Assembly: GCF_009363715.1 (NCBI RefSeq)
Contig: NZ_CP045404.1
Location: 186,001 to 250,000, forward strand
Length of the DNA stretch: 64,000 nucleotides
Reading direction: 5' to 3'
From: Roseovarius sp. THAF9
GTDB taxonomy: Bacteria; Pseudomonadota; Alphaproteobacteria; Rhodobacterales; Rhodobacteraceae
Made by a program: the position numbers and the translations under genes. Numbering within the stretch: the first letter of the stretch is position 1; each line of letters begins with the position of its first letter. Below the pieces are notes generated by a model. The model had not been told where the DNA came from and searched no databases. It saw nothing but the letters and a program-made list of their open reading frames with translations. This document shows positions 42,039 through 51,594 of the stretch, piece by piece.

Positions 42039-42284
42039 ATGGATGTTCTCTATTTCGCATGGGTGCGGGAGCGGATCGGACGCCCCAAGGACAAGGTTGA
42101 AACCGGCGCCGCGACGGTGCGGGAGCTGGTCGAGGAATTGCGGGCGCGGGAGGCGCGGTACGAGATGGCCTTTGCCGATCTGGACGCTTTGCGCGTGGCC
42201 GTGGACCAGGAGTTGGCGGATTTCGACGCGCCGCTTGCGGGGGTGCGCGAGGTGGCATTCTTTCCGCCGATGACGGGGGGCTGA
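42039..42284 (+). CDS. moaD: Molybdopterin synthase sulfur carrier subunit
   Basis: An 81-aa ubiquitin-fold protein with the C-terminal Gly-Gly (FFPPMTGG) that is thiocarboxylated to donate sulfur. The N-terminus LYFAWVRERIG and VREVAFFPP match the family. It pairs with MoaE to make molybdopterin from cyclic pyranopterin monophosphate. It starts 4 bases after pgsA and stops 4 bases before moaE. Confidence 0.93.
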   Translation: MDVLYFAWVRERIGRPKDKVETGAATVRELVEELRAREARYEMAFADLDALRVAVDQELADFDAPLAGVREVAFFPPMTGG

Positions 42285-42288
42285 GGCC

Positions 42289-42729
42289 TTGGATATCCGG
42301 GTGCAGGAAGAGGCGTTCAACCTTGGCGCGGAGGTCAATGATTTCACCAAGCGGCAGAGTGGCATGGGCGCGGTGGTGAGTTTCACCGGCATCGTGCGGG
42401 ATATCGATGCGGGCCTCGAGGCGATGCAGATCGAGCATTACCCGGGCATGACCGAGAAGGCGCTGGCCGGGATCGCGGAGGAAGCGCAGAGACGCTGGAA
42501 CCTGGGCGATGTGCTGGTCATTCATCGCCACGGTGCGCTGGCCCCCGACGAGATGATCATGATGGTCGCCACGTCCTCGCCCCACCGGGCGGATGCGTTT
42601 CAGGCCGCCGAATTCCTGATGGACTACCTGAAGTCGCGCGCGCCGTTCTGGAAGAAGGAAGTCACGCGGGACGGCGCCGATTGGGTGGATGCCAAGGATG
42701 CCGACGAAGATGCGCTGAGCCGCTGGTGA
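42289..42729 (+). CDS. moaE: Molybdopterin synthase catalytic subunit
   Basis: A 146-aa protein starting with TTG at 42289. FTGIVRD, LEHYPGM-like IEHYPGM and RHGAL, ATSSPHRADAFQAAEFLMDY and the catalytic Lys in APFWKKEV are all diagnostic. It completes the molybdopterin synthase with the adjacent MoaD. An acidic tail (DAKDADEDALSRW) is present. Confidence 0.93.
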   Translation: MDIRVQEEAFNLGAEVNDFTKRQSGMGAVVSFTGIVRDIDAGLEAMQIEHYPGMTEKALAGIAEEAQRRWNLGDVLVIHRHGALAPDEMIMMVATSSPHRADAFQAAEFLMDYLKSRAPFWKKEVTRDGADWVDAKDADEDALSRW

Positions 42730-42806
42730 CGCAAGGTTCGCGTTGACCGCGGCGGGCCGAGCATGGAGAGATTTGCCCCTCGGGACAGCGGAAGGCGCGT
42801 CATTCC

Positions 42807-43097
42807 ATGAACGAGATCATCGAGAGTTATGTCGAAACGCTGGACCCCAAGGCGAAAGGCGCCATTCGCGGCACCGCGAAGCTGGTGATCGAGGGCGCGG
42901 GCAGCGTGATGCTGGACGAGACCGGCGCGCGGGCGGGCGACGAGGACGCCGATGTGGTGCTGATGGCCAGCGACGAGGTCTTTCGCGACATCCTTTCGGG
43001 CGAGCAGAACCCGGTGATGGCCTACATGTCGGGCAAGCTGAAGGTCGAGGGCAACGCGCAAAGGGCGCTGAAGGTGAGCGGGATCCTGACGGGATAG
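42807..43097 (+). CDS. SCP2 sterol-carrier domain protein
   Basis: A 96-aa stand-alone SCP2 domain. VMLDETGARAG, then DADVVLMASDEVFRDILSGE and MAYMSGKLKVEGN are typical; the last loop lines the lipid cavity. Such proteins bind lipids or acyl-CoA in the cytoplasm. It may belong to the pgsA cluster by position only (77-base gap). Confidence 0.85.
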   Translation: MNEIIESYVETLDPKAKGAIRGTAKLVIEGAGSVMLDETGARAGDEDADVVLMASDEVFRDILSGEQNPVMAYMSGKLKVEGNAQRALKVSGILTG

Positions 43098-43110
43098 CCG
43101 TTGGTCGTGA

Positions 43111-43132
43111 ACGGGCCTGATTGGAGGCCCGT
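43111..43132 (+). terminator. Hairpin after the SCP2 gene
   Basis: ACGGGCCT pairs with AGGCCCGT across GATTGG, 13 bases after the stop; no T-run follows. Confidence 0.45.
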
Positions 43133-43230
43133 GGGCCTATCGGCTGAGCCGGGTCTGACCGGCTTTTGCCGCGAATCGTGACAAAATTGTGAACCGTGCT
43201 ATCCTTTAAACTCTGGAGGGAGTTTAAGCG

Positions 43231-43527
43231 ATGGCAGTACCGGCACAGGTGACTTGGGCAAATACTTCGACGAAACCGGGGACGGATATCCGGCAACTCG
43301 GGGGGTATGTGAAGAGGTTCTTCGGCAAGGCGCCGTGGCAGCTCGGGCCCGAAGACGCGATTGCCAGCATCGAGCATGACGAGTGGCGGTTCTATGTCGA
43401 GCTGGACGGCGAGAAAGTCTGGCTTGAGGTCGAGGAAGACCCGCACGGGCAGAAAAAGCTGAGCTTGTCGGGCGAAGTTCTGGCCGAAGAGGTTTTCGGA
43501 TCGCTGCCAGACAAGCCGACCCAGTGA
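43231..43527 (+). CDS. Small protein of unknown function
   Basis: A 98-aa soluble protein preceded by GGAGGG (43216-43221). It has a strand-rich middle (EWRFYVELDGEKVWLEVEED) after a short helix (DIRQLGGYVKRFFGK). No known family is recognised. Codon use and the Shine-Dalgarno support it. It sits alone between the SCP2 gene and pnp, where many relatives would carry rpsO. Confidence 0.6.
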   Translation: MAVPAQVTWANTSTKPGTDIRQLGGYVKRFFGKAPWQLGPEDAIASIEHDEWRFYVELDGEKVWLEVEEDPHGQKKLSLSGEVLAEEVFGSLPDKPTQ

Positions 43528-43735
43528 GGGTGCGCGGCTTGTCCCGGAGACGAGCCCTGAAAATCCAATCATGACGATGTTCGAGGACCGTCCTGTGCAA
43601 TATGCCGCCGGGCGCGTGTTTCGGGCTGTGGCCCGTGCGACATCGCCGCTTTCAATTCAGACCGATCTGCTGTATGGGCGCACGTATCTGAAACGTGACG
43701 CCTTAGACCCCGGCGCATGAGATGATGGAGGGGTC

Positions 43736-43793
43736 GGTGGCAATGGGGCCACCAATGTAACGGAGGACCCGGGATACGCCCGGGAGGGCCTCC
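43736..43793 (+). promoter_or_regulatory. Stacked hairpins in the pnp leader
   Basis: Hairpin 1 is GGTGGC-AATGGG-GCCACC (43736-43753). Hairpin 2 has an inner stem CCCGGG-ATACG-CCCGGG (43768-43784) inside an outer stem GGAGG/CCTCC (43762-43766, 43789-43793). In E. coli, a leader hairpin cut by RNase III lets PNPase repress its own mRNA; these may do the same. The rest of the 282-base gap shows nothing. Confidence 0.45.
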
Positions 43794-43809
43794 AGCTAGG
43801 AAACGATAG

Positions 43810-45945
43810 ATGTTCAAAGAAGTGAAAAAATCGATCCAGTGGGGCGAGGATACGCTGACACTGGAAACGGGCAAGGTTGCCCGGCAGGCGGATGGCTCGG
43901 TCATCGCCACCTACGGGGAAACCTCGGTCATGGCCAACGTGACCTTTGCAAAAGCCCCGCGTGAAGGTCAGGATTTCTTTCCGCTGACCGTTCACTACCA
44001 GGAGAAATACTATTCCGCGGGCAAGGTGCCCGGCGGCTTTTTCAAGCGTGAGGCACGGCCCACGGAAAAGGAAACCCTGACCGCGCGCCTGATCGACCGC
44101 CCGATCCGCCCGCTGTTCGTGCCGGGTTTCAAGAACGAAGTGCTGGTGATGTGCACCGTGCTGAGCCATGACCTGGTCAATGACCCGGACATGGTGGCAA
44201 TGATCGCGGCCAGTGCCGCGCTGACCATTTCGGGCGCGCCGTTCATGGGGCCGATCGCGGGCTGCCGTGTCGGTTTCACCGATGGCGAATACGTGCTGAA
44301 CCCCGAGGTCGAGGACATGCACGACCTGCGCAACAACCCCGAGCAGCGGCTCGACCTGGTGGTTGCGGGCACGAAGGGTGCCGTGATGATGGTGGAATCC
44401 GAAGCCTACGAGCTGTCGGAAGAGGAAATGCTGGGCGCGGTGAACTTTGCGCATGAGCAGATCCAGCCGGTGATCGACATGATCATCGACCTGGCCGAGG
44501 ACGCCGCCAAGGAACCGTTCGACTTTCAGCCGCCGGATTACAGCGACCTTTACGAGGCCGTGAAGGCGGCGGGCGAAGACAAGCTGGCCGCGGCCTACAA
44601 GATCCAGGATAAGCAGGAACGCACGACTGCCGTTTCGGCCGCCAAGGAAGAGATCAAGGCATCGCTGTCCGAAGAGCAGCTTGAAGACCCGAACCTTGGT
44701 TCCGCGCTCAAGAAGCTGGAAGCGTCGATCCTGCGCGGTGACATCGTGAAGTCCGGCAAGCGGATCGACGGCCGGAGCCTCGACGAGGTCCGCCCGATCG
44801 TGTCGGAAACCGGGCTGCTGCCGCGGACGCATGGCTCGGCCCTGTTCACCCGCGGAGAAACGCAAGGTCTGGTCGTGACGACGCTGGGCACGGGCGACGA
44901 TGAGCAGATCATCGACGCGCTGCACGGCAACTTCCGCTCGAACTTCCTGCTGCACTATAACTTCCCGCCCTATTCGGTCGGTGAAGCGGGTCGCGTCGGT
45001 CCTCCGGGACGGCGCGAGATCGGTCACGGCAAGCTGGCATGGCGCGCGCTGCAGGCGGTGTTGCCGGCGCCGACGGATTTCCCCTACACGATCCGGGTCG
45101 TCAGCGAGATCACCGAGTCCAACGGCTCGTCCTCGATGGCGTCGGTCTGTGGTGGGTCGCTCAGCATGATGGACGCCGGTGTGCCGCTGAAGGCGCCGGT
45201 GGCCGGTGTGGCCATGGGCCTGGTACTGGAAGACGACGGTTCCTACGGCATCCTGACCGACATCCTGGGTGACGAGGATCACCTGGGCGACATGGACTTC
45301 AAGGTGGCGGGAACCGAAGCCGGTATCACGTCGCTGCAGATGGACATCAAGGTCGCAGGCATCACGCCGGAGATCATGGAAAAGGCGCTGGAGCAGGCGA
45401 AGGCCGGCCGGTTGCACATCCTGAACGAGATGGGCAAGGCGCTGTCGGAAGCCGGTGATTTCTCGGTTCACGCACCGCGCATCGAGACGATGCAGATCCC
45501 GACCGACAAGATCCGCGAAGTGATCGGGTCGGGCGGCAAGGTGATCCGCGAGATTGTCGAGGTGTCGGGCGCCAAGGTCGACATCAACGACGAAGGCGTC
45601 ATCAAGATCGCGTCGCCCAACGGCGAGGCCATCCAGAAGGCGTACGACATGATCCACTCGATCGTGGCAGAGCCGGAAGAGGGCAAGATCTACAAGGGCA
45701 CGGTCGTGAAGATCGTGGACTTCGGCGCCTTTGTGAATTTCTTCGGCAAGCGCGACGGACTGGTGCATGTCAGCCAGATTGAGAACCGCCGCCTGAACCA
45801 TCCGTCGGATGTTCTGAAGGAAGGTCAGGACGTTTGGGTCAAACTGCTGGGCTTTGACGATCGCGGCAAGGTGCGCCTGTCGATGAAGGTCGTCGACCAG
45901 GAGACCGGCGAGGAAGCCAAGAAAGAAGAGCCGGCGGACGAGTAA
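43810..45945 (+). CDS. pnp: Polyribonucleotide nucleotidyltransferase (PNPase)
   Basis: A 711-aa exoribonuclease. Two RNase-PH cores (residues about 1-215 with [15 protein letters not shown], and 310-540 with [14 protein letters not shown] and [15 protein letters not shown]), a KH domain ([15 protein letters not shown], about 560-610) and an S1 domain ([20 protein letters not shown]) appear in the standard order and size. It degrades RNA 3'-5' with phosphate and is part of the degradosome. Two hairpins precede and an intrinsic terminator follows. rpsO is not directly upstream. Confidence 0.96.
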   Translation: MFKEVKKSIQWGEDTLTLETGKVARQADGSVIATYGETSVMANVTFAKAPREGQDFFPLTVHYQEKYYSAGKVPGGFFKREARPTEKETLTARLIDRPIRPLFVPGFKNEVLVMCTVLSHDLVNDPDMVAMIAASAALTISGAPFMGPIAGCRVGFTDGEYVLNPEVEDMHDLRNNPEQRLDLVVAGTKGAVMMVESEAYELSEEEMLGAVNFAHEQIQPVIDMIIDLAEDAAKEPFDFQPPDYSDLYEAVKAAGEDKLAAAYKIQDKQERTTAVSAAKEEIKASLSEEQLEDPNLGSALKKLEASILRGDIVKSGKRIDGRSLDEVRPIVSETGLLPRTHGSALFTRGETQGLVVTTLGTGDDEQIIDALHGNFRSNFLLHYNFPPYSVGEAGRVGPPGRREIGHGKLAWRALQAVLPAPTDFPYTIRVVSEITESNGSSSMASVCGGSLSMMDAGVPLKAPVAGVAMGLVLEDDGSYGILTDILGDEDHLGDMDFKVAGTEAGITSLQMDIKVAGITPEIMEKALEQAKAGRLHILNEMGKALSEAGDFSVHAPRIETMQIPTDKIREVIGSGGKVIREIVEVSGAKVDINDEGVIKIASPNGEAIQKAYDMIHSIVAEPEEGKIYKGTVVKIVDFGAFVNFFGKRDGLVHVSQIENRRLNHPSDVLKEGQDVWVKLLGFDDRGKVRLSMKVVDQETGEEAKKEEPADE

Positions 45946-45968
45946 AATCCGCAGTCTTCGAGAAACGG

Positions 45969-45997
45969 AAAGCCCCGGTGGAAACACCGGGGTTTTT
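45969..45997 (+). terminator. Intrinsic terminator of pnp
   Basis: CCCCGGTG pairs with CACCGGGG across GAAA (a tetraloop), followed by TTTTT. It is extended by G-U and A-U pairs and is one of the strongest terminators in the window. Confidence 0.88.
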
Positions 45998-46200
45998 GCG
46001 GGAAAGTGACGCAACGTCACAGCCAAAGGTAAGGTTTTCCTTACGGGTCAAAGCCCATGTTTTTTCCCATACACCGCTCAGCCGCCTGGCGGCTAAAAAA
46101 GGGTAGCGGAAGGGTATCCGGCTGCGCTGTCACTCACGGATCATGCGCGTCGGAGGGGGCCTCGGTCAACGAACCGGGGCCCTTTCAATTTTCCCTGTTT

Positions 46201-47202
46201 CTAAAGCCGCATGAAGGCAGGTGCGCGGATACGGCCGCGCGTGCCCGCGATGCAGCGGGCCTCGCGGTAGGTCAGGATCGGCAGTGCCGCGCGATAGGGC
46301 GTGGTGCCGGCGGCGCGCAGGATTGCGGCGGCTTCCTCGATCAGCCAGTCCTCGGTCATCACGCCGGGCAGGATGGTTTCGCAGGGCGCGCCGCCCTCGG
46401 CCAGGACAAGCTGATGATCCTTGAGCAGAAGATGGACATAGGTCACGGAGCGGCAGGGTGCGAAGGTGATGCCGGTCTGGCCCACCAGCGCCTTGGCGGG
46501 CACAAGGACCTCTGGCGTGCCGAAGAGCAGCTCGGCCTTCCACGAACAGATCGCGACGCGATGCTGCTGAGACAGGCGCAGCGGGCGGGTGTTGCCAAGA
46601 ATGCCGGGGGCGAAGCGGACCGGACAGGCGGGCCCGTCGCCCGCCATGCGCCGCGCGCCTGCCCAGAGGATGCGCCGGGGCGCGGCATCGCGGGTCAGCA
46701 CCCGGTCACCGGGGCGCAGATGCTCGACGGGCCGGGCGCCGGACGGGGTTTCAAGCAAGGTGCCGGCGGCGAAACAATTGACCGCGTGACTATAGCTGGC
46801 GTGCTGATCCGCGGTGTAGAATTTGGGCGGCTGGCCGTTGGTGAAATTATCGAAATACCAGGTTTCGAGGTCGAAGTCCGGGGTCCAGACCACTTGGGCC
46901 GGGTCACCGTTGCTGTCCGTGCCTTCGAAGACGATGACACCGCCGGAGTCTGGCGACGGGTCGGTGCGGATCACGACCGCGTCTTCGAGGAGGTGCGTGC
47001 CGCCCGGGCCGGAATATTGAACGTCGTAGGTCTCGCCCAGTTCGAACAGGTTGGGATCGCTGTCGCCCGCGTTAGAGGTGACGATCAGGTCCCGTGAACT
47101 GTTGGGCGGATAGTCGAAAGACGATTGCCCGGGCGTGTCGTTGACATTCGCACCGGTCGCAACCGCAAATTCATTATCTATGCCGTAAAACGTCTTGGTC
47201 AT
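46201..47202 (-). CDS. Hint (hedgehog/intein) domain protein
   Basis: A 333-aa protein. Residues about 1-140 form an acidic, strand-rich domain (SGPGGTHLLEDAVVIRTD) of unknown type; from residue 144, CFAAGTLLETPSGARPVEHL to RPGDRVLTRDA is the classical start of a Hint domain, ending LPILTYREARCIAG. The first Hint Cys is present; no downstream partner follows. Such proteins are numerous in Roseobacters and may self-cleave or cross-link. The start at 47202 has GGAG 8 bases upstream; a GTG 9 bases earlier is possible. No signal peptide is seen. Confidence 0.78.
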   Translation of the reverse strand: MTKTFYGIDNEFAVATGANVNDTPGQSSFDYPPNSSRDLIVTSNAGDSDPNLFELGETYDVQYSGPGGTHLLEDAVVIRTDPSPDSGGVIVFEGTDSNGDPAQVVWTPDFDLETWYFDNFTNGQPPKFYTADQHASYSHAVNCFAAGTLLETPSGARPVEHLRPGDRVLTRDAAPRRILWAGARRMAGDGPACPVRFAPGILGNTRPLRLSQQHRVAICSWKAELLFGTPEVLVPAKALVGQTGITFAPCRSVTYVHLLLKDHQLVLAEGGAPCETILPGVMTEDWLIEEAAAILRAAGTTPYRAALPILTYREARCIAGTRGRIRAPAFMRL

Positions 47203-47284
47203 GCCCACCACTCCGGGGGTGCAGCATCACGTCAAGTGCCTAAGGTGATGTTGATTACCGAAAGGAAAATACGGCGGATTTGAC

Positions 47285-47752
47285 TTAAACCGGCAGGGCC
47301 GTGGTTTGTAGCACCGTGCGCAGGGCGAAACTGGATTGCATGGTGGCAACGCCCGGCAGACGGGTGAGGTACTGGCGGTGGATGCGGGCGAAATCCTCGG
47401 TGTCCTCGACCGCGAGTTTCAGCAGGTAGTCGGCGGTGCCTGCCGTCAGGTGGCATTCCAGCACGTTGGGGATGCGGGCGACGGCGGTTTCGAACGCGTC
47501 GAGCACATCGTCGGCCTGGGTCGTCAGGGTGATCTCGACGAAGACGGTGGTGGGCACCCCCATGCGGCGCGGGTCCAGAAGGGCGACATAGTCCTTGATG
47601 TAGCCGTCGGTTTCCAGCCGCTGCACCCGGCGATGACAGGCCGAGGGCGAGAGGTTCACCGCCTCGGCCAGGTCGGCGTTGGAAATGCGGCCGCGTTTCT
47701 GCAGGACGGCAAGAAGGCGACGATCCATCGTATCGAGGGTCATTCGGGGCAA
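47285..47752 (-). CDS. Lrp/AsnC-family transcriptional regulator
   Basis: A 155-aa regulator. The N-terminal helix-turn-helix (DRRLLAVLQKRGRISNADLA, then LSPSACHRRVQRLETDG) binds DNA, and the C-terminal RAM domain (LECHLTAGTADYLLKLAVED) binds an effector amino acid. It diverges from alanine dehydrogenase with a 127-base gap and therefore probably controls it in response to alanine, as AldR-type regulators do. It may be autoregulated. Confidence 0.9.
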   Translation of the reverse strand: MPRMTLDTMDRRLLAVLQKRGRISNADLAEAVNLSPSACHRRVQRLETDGYIKDYVALLDPRRMGVPTTVFVEITLTTQADDVLDAFETAVARIPNVLECHLTAGTADYLLKLAVEDTEDFARIHRQYLTRLPGVATMQSSFALRTVLQTTALPV

Positions 47753-47879
47753 AACCTTTTAGGAAAACGCCGTTGCTTCGAAGAATATCCCGGTTTCTAC
47801 GGCAATCACGGGTAAAATATCAAACCCCTTTCATCGGGGGTGCGATAAACTAGTTCAAAGCGCGAAGGAGGAGTGCGAC

Positions 47880-48998
47880 ATGAAAATCGGATGCCCGACA
47901 GAGATCAAACCGCAGGAATTTCGCGTGGGGATGACCCCCAACGCCGCCGGAGAGGCCGTGTCCCATGGGCATGATGTCATCATCCAGTCCGGCGCCGGGA
48001 AAGGCGCGGGGTTCGAGGATGCGGATTATGTCGCCGCCGGCGCCACGATCATCGACACGGCGGAAGAGGTGTTTGCCACTGCCGACATGATTGTGAAGGT
48101 AAAGGAACCGCAGGCCGGTGAACGCAAGATGCTGCGCGAAGGGCAGCTGCTGTTCACCTATCTGCACCTGGCGCCGGACCCGGAGCAGACGAAGGACCTG
48201 ATGGAAAGCGGCTGTACCGCGATCGCCTATGAGACCGTGACGGACGAGCGCGGCGGGCTGCCCCTGCTGGCGCCGATGTCCGAGGTTGCGGGTCGCCTGG
48301 CGCCGCAGGTGGGCGCCTACACGCTGCAGAAGGCCAATGGCGGGCGTGGCGTACTGATGGGCGGCGTGCCCGGTGTGGGCCCGGCCAAGGTTCTGGTGAT
48401 CGGCGGCGGTGTCGTCGGCACGCATGCAGCGCGCATCGCGGCGGGCATGGGCGCGGACGTGACCGTGCTGGACCGCTCGTTGCCGCGTCTGCGGTATCTG
48501 GACGACGTCTTTTCGGGCACGTTCAACACCGGGTATTCGTCGCAAGGCCTTTTGGCCGAGCATCTGGGCCAGGCCGACATGGTGATCGGCGCGGTGCTGA
48601 TCCCCGGGGCCGAAGCGCCGAAGCTGGTTCGCCGGGCGCAGTTCGCGGACATGAAGCCGGGCGCGGTGCTGGTGGACGTGGCCATCGATCAGGGCGGGTG
48701 TTTCGAGACCTCGAAGGCGACCACCCATGCCGACCCGATCTATGACGTGGACGGGATCATGCATTACTGCGTGGCCAACATGCCGGGCGCCGTGGCGCGG
48801 ACCTCGACCATCGCGCTGGGCAATGCGACGATGCCGTTCATGCTGGCGCTGGCAGACAAGGGCTGGAAGCAGGCCTGCGCCGATGATCCGCACCTGCTGA
48901 ACGGTCTGAACGTGCATGCCGGGCAGTTGACGTATTTCGCCGTTGGCAAAGCGCTGGGGATCGACGTGATCTCGCCGCAGATGGTGGTGAAAGGGTAA
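47880..48998 (+). CDS. ald: Alanine dehydrogenase
   Basis: A 372-aa enzyme that converts L-alanine and NAD+ to pyruvate and ammonia. The N-terminus [20 protein letters not shown] supplies substrate contacts, LLFTYLHLA and [13 protein letters not shown] follow, and [17 protein letters not shown] is the NAD-binding loop. Length matches the family. A strong Shine-Dalgarno (GAAGGAGGAG) precedes the start. The divergent Lrp gene is the likely regulator. A hairpin repeat follows the stop. Confidence 0.95.
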   Translation: MKIGCPTEIKPQEFRVGMTPNAAGEAVSHGHDVIIQSGAGKGAGFEDADYVAAGATIIDTAEEVFATADMIVKVKEPQAGERKMLREGQLLFTYLHLAPDPEQTKDLMESGCTAIAYETVTDERGGLPLLAPMSEVAGRLAPQVGAYTLQKANGGRGVLMGGVPGVGPAKVLVIGGGVVGTHAARIAAGMGADVTVLDRSLPRLRYLDDVFSGTFNTGYSSQGLLAEHLGQADMVIGAVLIPGAEAPKLVRRAQFADMKPGAVLVDVAIDQGGCFETSKATTHADPIYDVDGIMHYCVANMPGAVARTSTIALGNATMPFMLALADKGWKQACADDPHLLNGLNVHAGQLTYFAVGKALGIDVISPQMVVKG

Positions 48999-49003
48999 AA
49001 TCC

Positions 49004-49028
49004 GCGTGGGTTTTCACCCATCCTACGC
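49004..49028. repeat. Dispersed GTAGGGTGGG-type hairpin repeat, copy 3
   Basis: GCGTGGGTTTTCACCCATCCTACGC, 5 bases after the ald stop, differing at one or two positions from the copies at 32035 and 36146. Confidence 0.6.
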
Positions 49029-49053
49029 TTGATTGCCGCACGCGGCACCGTAC

Positions 49054-49425
49054 TCATTGCTCGATATCCGCGCCGCCTTCCTCGGTGCGTTTGGCAATGA
49101 AGGCGTCGATGGCCTCTAGCCGGTCTTGCGGCAGTGCGGGGTCTTTATGCGCGGCGAGCGTTTCGAAAACGATGCGGTTGCCGCGTTCGGTCGTGTCTAC
49201 CGCACCCCGGCCGCGGGAGTTCTCGAAGTTGGACCAGTCGGACGGTAGCCGCGCATAGAAGGCCTATACTGCGTGACAAAGAAATGGCCGCCTTGGCGCA
49301 CGTCGGCGATGGCGTAATAAACGAGCGTTGCGTTGATGACCTCGACCGGTTTGAAGAGCTCGGCGAAGATTTGCAGCACCTCGATGTCGATGATGAACTT
49401 CTCGACCGAGATGGTCAGCCCGCCT
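49054..49425 (-). pseudogene. Remnant of an MttB-family (trimethylamine) methyltransferase
   Basis: On the minus strand, about 125 codons in two frames resemble the C-terminus of MttB-type corrinoid methyltransferases. The first piece gives GGLTISVEKFIIDIEVLQIF, FKPVEV and RQGGHFFVTQY (49265-49425). After a frameshift near 49263, FYARLPSDWSNFENSRGRG continues to DAFIAKRTEEGGADIEQ and a stop at 49054. The N-terminal three quarters of the gene are gone. Relatives demethylate trimethylamine or glycine betaine-like compounds. Confidence 0.6.
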
Positions 49426-49559
49426 GTTTCGGCGCACGCAGGCTGAGGGGTTCGGGGTGTTGCTCGACTGCGACGGGGTTCGGGCTATAGATGATTATCG
49501 GTCGCGGATACGCGACACACTCTTCCGCAGGTTCGAGGCCAATGCGCCGCGCATCCGCC

Positions 49560-50330
49560 GTTGCGCCTGCAATGCAAAATCCGAAGTTGTCTTGGGCTGA
49601 CCGCTGTCGCCTTTCGCTCACTTTGTTCCGGATCGCTCGACCCCGGAAATGCGACGCGTTCGAAGCAGGTGAATACATCGGTGCGCAATCGACCGGGCAA
49701 AGTTGCCCGGGGAATCTGCGCCAGCAAGCAGACTGAGCGGGTATTTACGGTGGCCACCGAAGATGCCCCTGCTTTGAGGATCTTCGTAGATGGAGCGCAT
49801 ATTCGATGCTGGCCGGAATACCAGACGCGAAACCTCGATATTGTATTCGGCAAGATCGAAAGCCACGATAGGTGCTGTCGCTTCGCCCTTGTCCAACAGG
49901 CGATCCTGTCACCCGCCAGCCAGCTTCGCCAAGACTTGAGGGAACTCGGTTGGGATCACAAACAAACCGTCACGGGGATGTCGGACGGGGAACCAGCCCT
50001 GCCAAACCTCGTCCGCAACGCCGTCGGTGGAAACGTCCGCCACATCCTCGACTCGTGGCATATCTCGATACGTATTCAGCACGTCGAGAACGCCGTAAAA
50101 GGCCTGCTGCAGAGCAGGGCTTCTCCGGCATTTCAGTGCCGTTCAAACGTCCGGCCGAAACGCTGCGATGGTACCTTTGGCATGGAAAAGTTCTAACGGC
50201 CACGACCAGTCTATAGCAATGGTTGATGGTCGATTATGCGCGGCTGGTCACAGATGACCGCGTGGCGACTTAAGCGGCCCGGCGAGTGCAAGATCGGGGC
50301 CGAGGCTTCTATTCATACATTGCGGAAAAC
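49560..50330 (+). pseudogene. Decayed insertion-sequence transposase (ISKra4-like)
   Basis: From about 49720, a frame reads FVDGAHIRCWPEYQTRN, then VTGMSDGEPALPNLVRN and HILDSWHISIRIQHVENAVK (to about 50110); after a frame change it continues SGISVPFKRPAETLRWYLWH (50115-50200) and, after a stop, LMVDYARLVTDDR and FYSYIAENMDT (to about 50330). The SDGEPALPN and HILDxWHISxR blocks are what I expect of ISKra4-family DDE transposases. The element has several frameshifts and no clear terminal repeats, so it is not mobile. Confidence 0.55.
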
Positions 50331-50475
50331 ATGGACACCGCCGAGCCCGGTGGATTTGTCGCAGTTCGACCGGGGCTGTTTCTGCACGGTGGCGAAGCGC
50401 GGTTGCTGCAAACTGCGTAATGTCGTTTTGCGACCTCCCTGAGGTCGCATTTGGAATACGTGACTGGACCGGCGC
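50331..50475. other. Residual non-coding stretch before the opp genes
   Basis: No convincing frame or repeat. A short stretch in one frame (AVRPGLFLHGGEARLLQTA) may be a leftover of a lost gene. CGACCTCCCTGAGGTCG forms a small hairpin near 50430-50446. Confidence 0.35.
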
Positions 50476-50513
50476 GGCTCTATGGTCTTACAAATAACAA
50501 TAACCGTAGAGCC
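50476..50513 (+). promoter_or_regulatory. Hairpin upstream of oppB-like gene
   Basis: GGCTCTATGGT pairs with ACCGTAGAGCC (11 bp, one G-U) across a 16-base AT-rich loop. Such stems commonly lie between a binding-protein gene and oppB to tune the ratio of products. Here the binding-protein gene is missing, so it may be a relic of that junction. Confidence 0.45.
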
Positions 50514-50531
50514 AGCCGGGGGCATCGCCAT

Positions 50532-51578
50532 ATGGGCCGATTTATCCTGCGCCGTGTCGGAGTGATGCTTCTGACGGCGCTTTGCCTGACGTTCATCGTC
50601 TTTTTCCTGACCAATCTTTATCCGAACCTGGAAAAGATGGCGAAGACCGAGGGCAACATGCGGATGTCGGATGCCGAGGTCGAAAGCTATCTTAAGAACA
50701 ACGGGTATTTACAGCCGACGCTGGTGAAGTACGGCCAGTGGCTGGGTGTGCTGCCGGGGTATGTCATCGAGGGGACGGATGGGAAGGTGCGGGCGAAATG
50801 CGCGGCCCCCGAGACGCCCATAGAGGAGGCGCCGGCATTCTGCGGGGTGTTGCAGGGCAACTGGGGCTATTCCAACCGGCTGAAGAAAGACGTGGACGAG
50901 GTGATCGGCGAGAAGCTGGCGCTGACCGGCATCCTGATGTTCTGGGTGATGCTGCTGATGGTGCCGTCGGCACTGATCCTGGGGGTGCTGGCGGGAATGC
51001 GGGAAGGGTCCAAGCTGGACCGGACGTTGTCGACCTTGTCGATCGGGACCACGGCGACGCCGGAATACGTGTCGGGCGTTCTGTTCATTGCCGTGTTCGC
51101 CAGTTCGGCCGTGGGCCTGAAATGGTTCAAGGGCACGGCGACCAGTGCGATGGATAATATCACCTTCGAGAATTTCTTTCTGCCGGTGCTGACCATCGCG
51201 GTCTACGGCATGGGGTATATCGCGCGGATGACGCGGGCCAGCATGGCCGAGGTCATGACCTCGCAATACATCCGAACGGCGCGGCTGAAGGGTGTGAGCT
51301 TTCCCAACATCGTGATGAAACACGCGCTGCGCAACGCGCTGATCGCGCCCTTTACGGTGATCATGCTGCAGTTTCCATGGCTGCTGAACGGCGTGGTGAT
51401 CGTCGAGACGCTGTTCAACTACAAGGGCTTCGGCTGGGCGCTGGTGCTGGCGGCGGGGAACAACGACATCGAGCTGTTGCTGGGAATTTCGGTCATTTCG
51501 GTCGTCGTGGTGCTGGTGACGCAGCTGATCTCGGATATCGGCTATGTCTACCTGAACCCGCGTATTTCGGTCAGCTGA
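50532..51578 (+). CDS. Peptide-type ABC transporter permease (OppB/DppB-like)
   Basis: A 348-aa permease starting MGRFILRRVGVMLLTALCLT, the typical first span of OppB. An exported loop of about 95 residues (containing paired Cys in RAKCAAPE and PAFCGVLQ) follows, then five spans; the EAA-type coupling loop is RTARLKGVSFPNIVMKHALRN. A GGGGGC sequence lies 10 bases before the start. It starts the importer genes; unusually, no binding-protein gene precedes it. Confidence 0.88.
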   Translation: MGRFILRRVGVMLLTALCLTFIVFFLTNLYPNLEKMAKTEGNMRMSDAEVESYLKNNGYLQPTLVKYGQWLGVLPGYVIEGTDGKVRAKCAAPETPIEEAPAFCGVLQGNWGYSNRLKKDVDEVIGEKLALTGILMFWVMLLMVPSALILGVLAGMREGSKLDRTLSTLSIGTTATPEYVSGVLFIAVFASSAVGLKWFKGTATSAMDNITFENFFLPVLTIAVYGMGYIARMTRASMAEVMTSQYIRTARLKGVSFPNIVMKHALRNALIAPFTVIMLQFPWLLNGVVIVETLFNYKGFGWALVLAAGNNDIELLLGISVISVVVVLVTQLISDIGYVYLNPRISVS

Positions 51579-51594
51579 GGGGAGGAGAGCGGAC

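Noticed and set aside
49443..49680. An 87-codon minus-strand frame (ending near 49415) as a gene
   Set aside because: It spans the border between the mttB remnant and the IS remnant, has no motif or ribosome site, and is probably chance.
50236..50442. A frame with SIHTLRKTW resembling a tyrosine recombinase His-x-x-Arg box
   Set aside because: Another frame of the same bases continues the transposase (LMVDYARLVTDDR, FYSYIAENMDT), which explains the stretch better; no other integrase motif is present.
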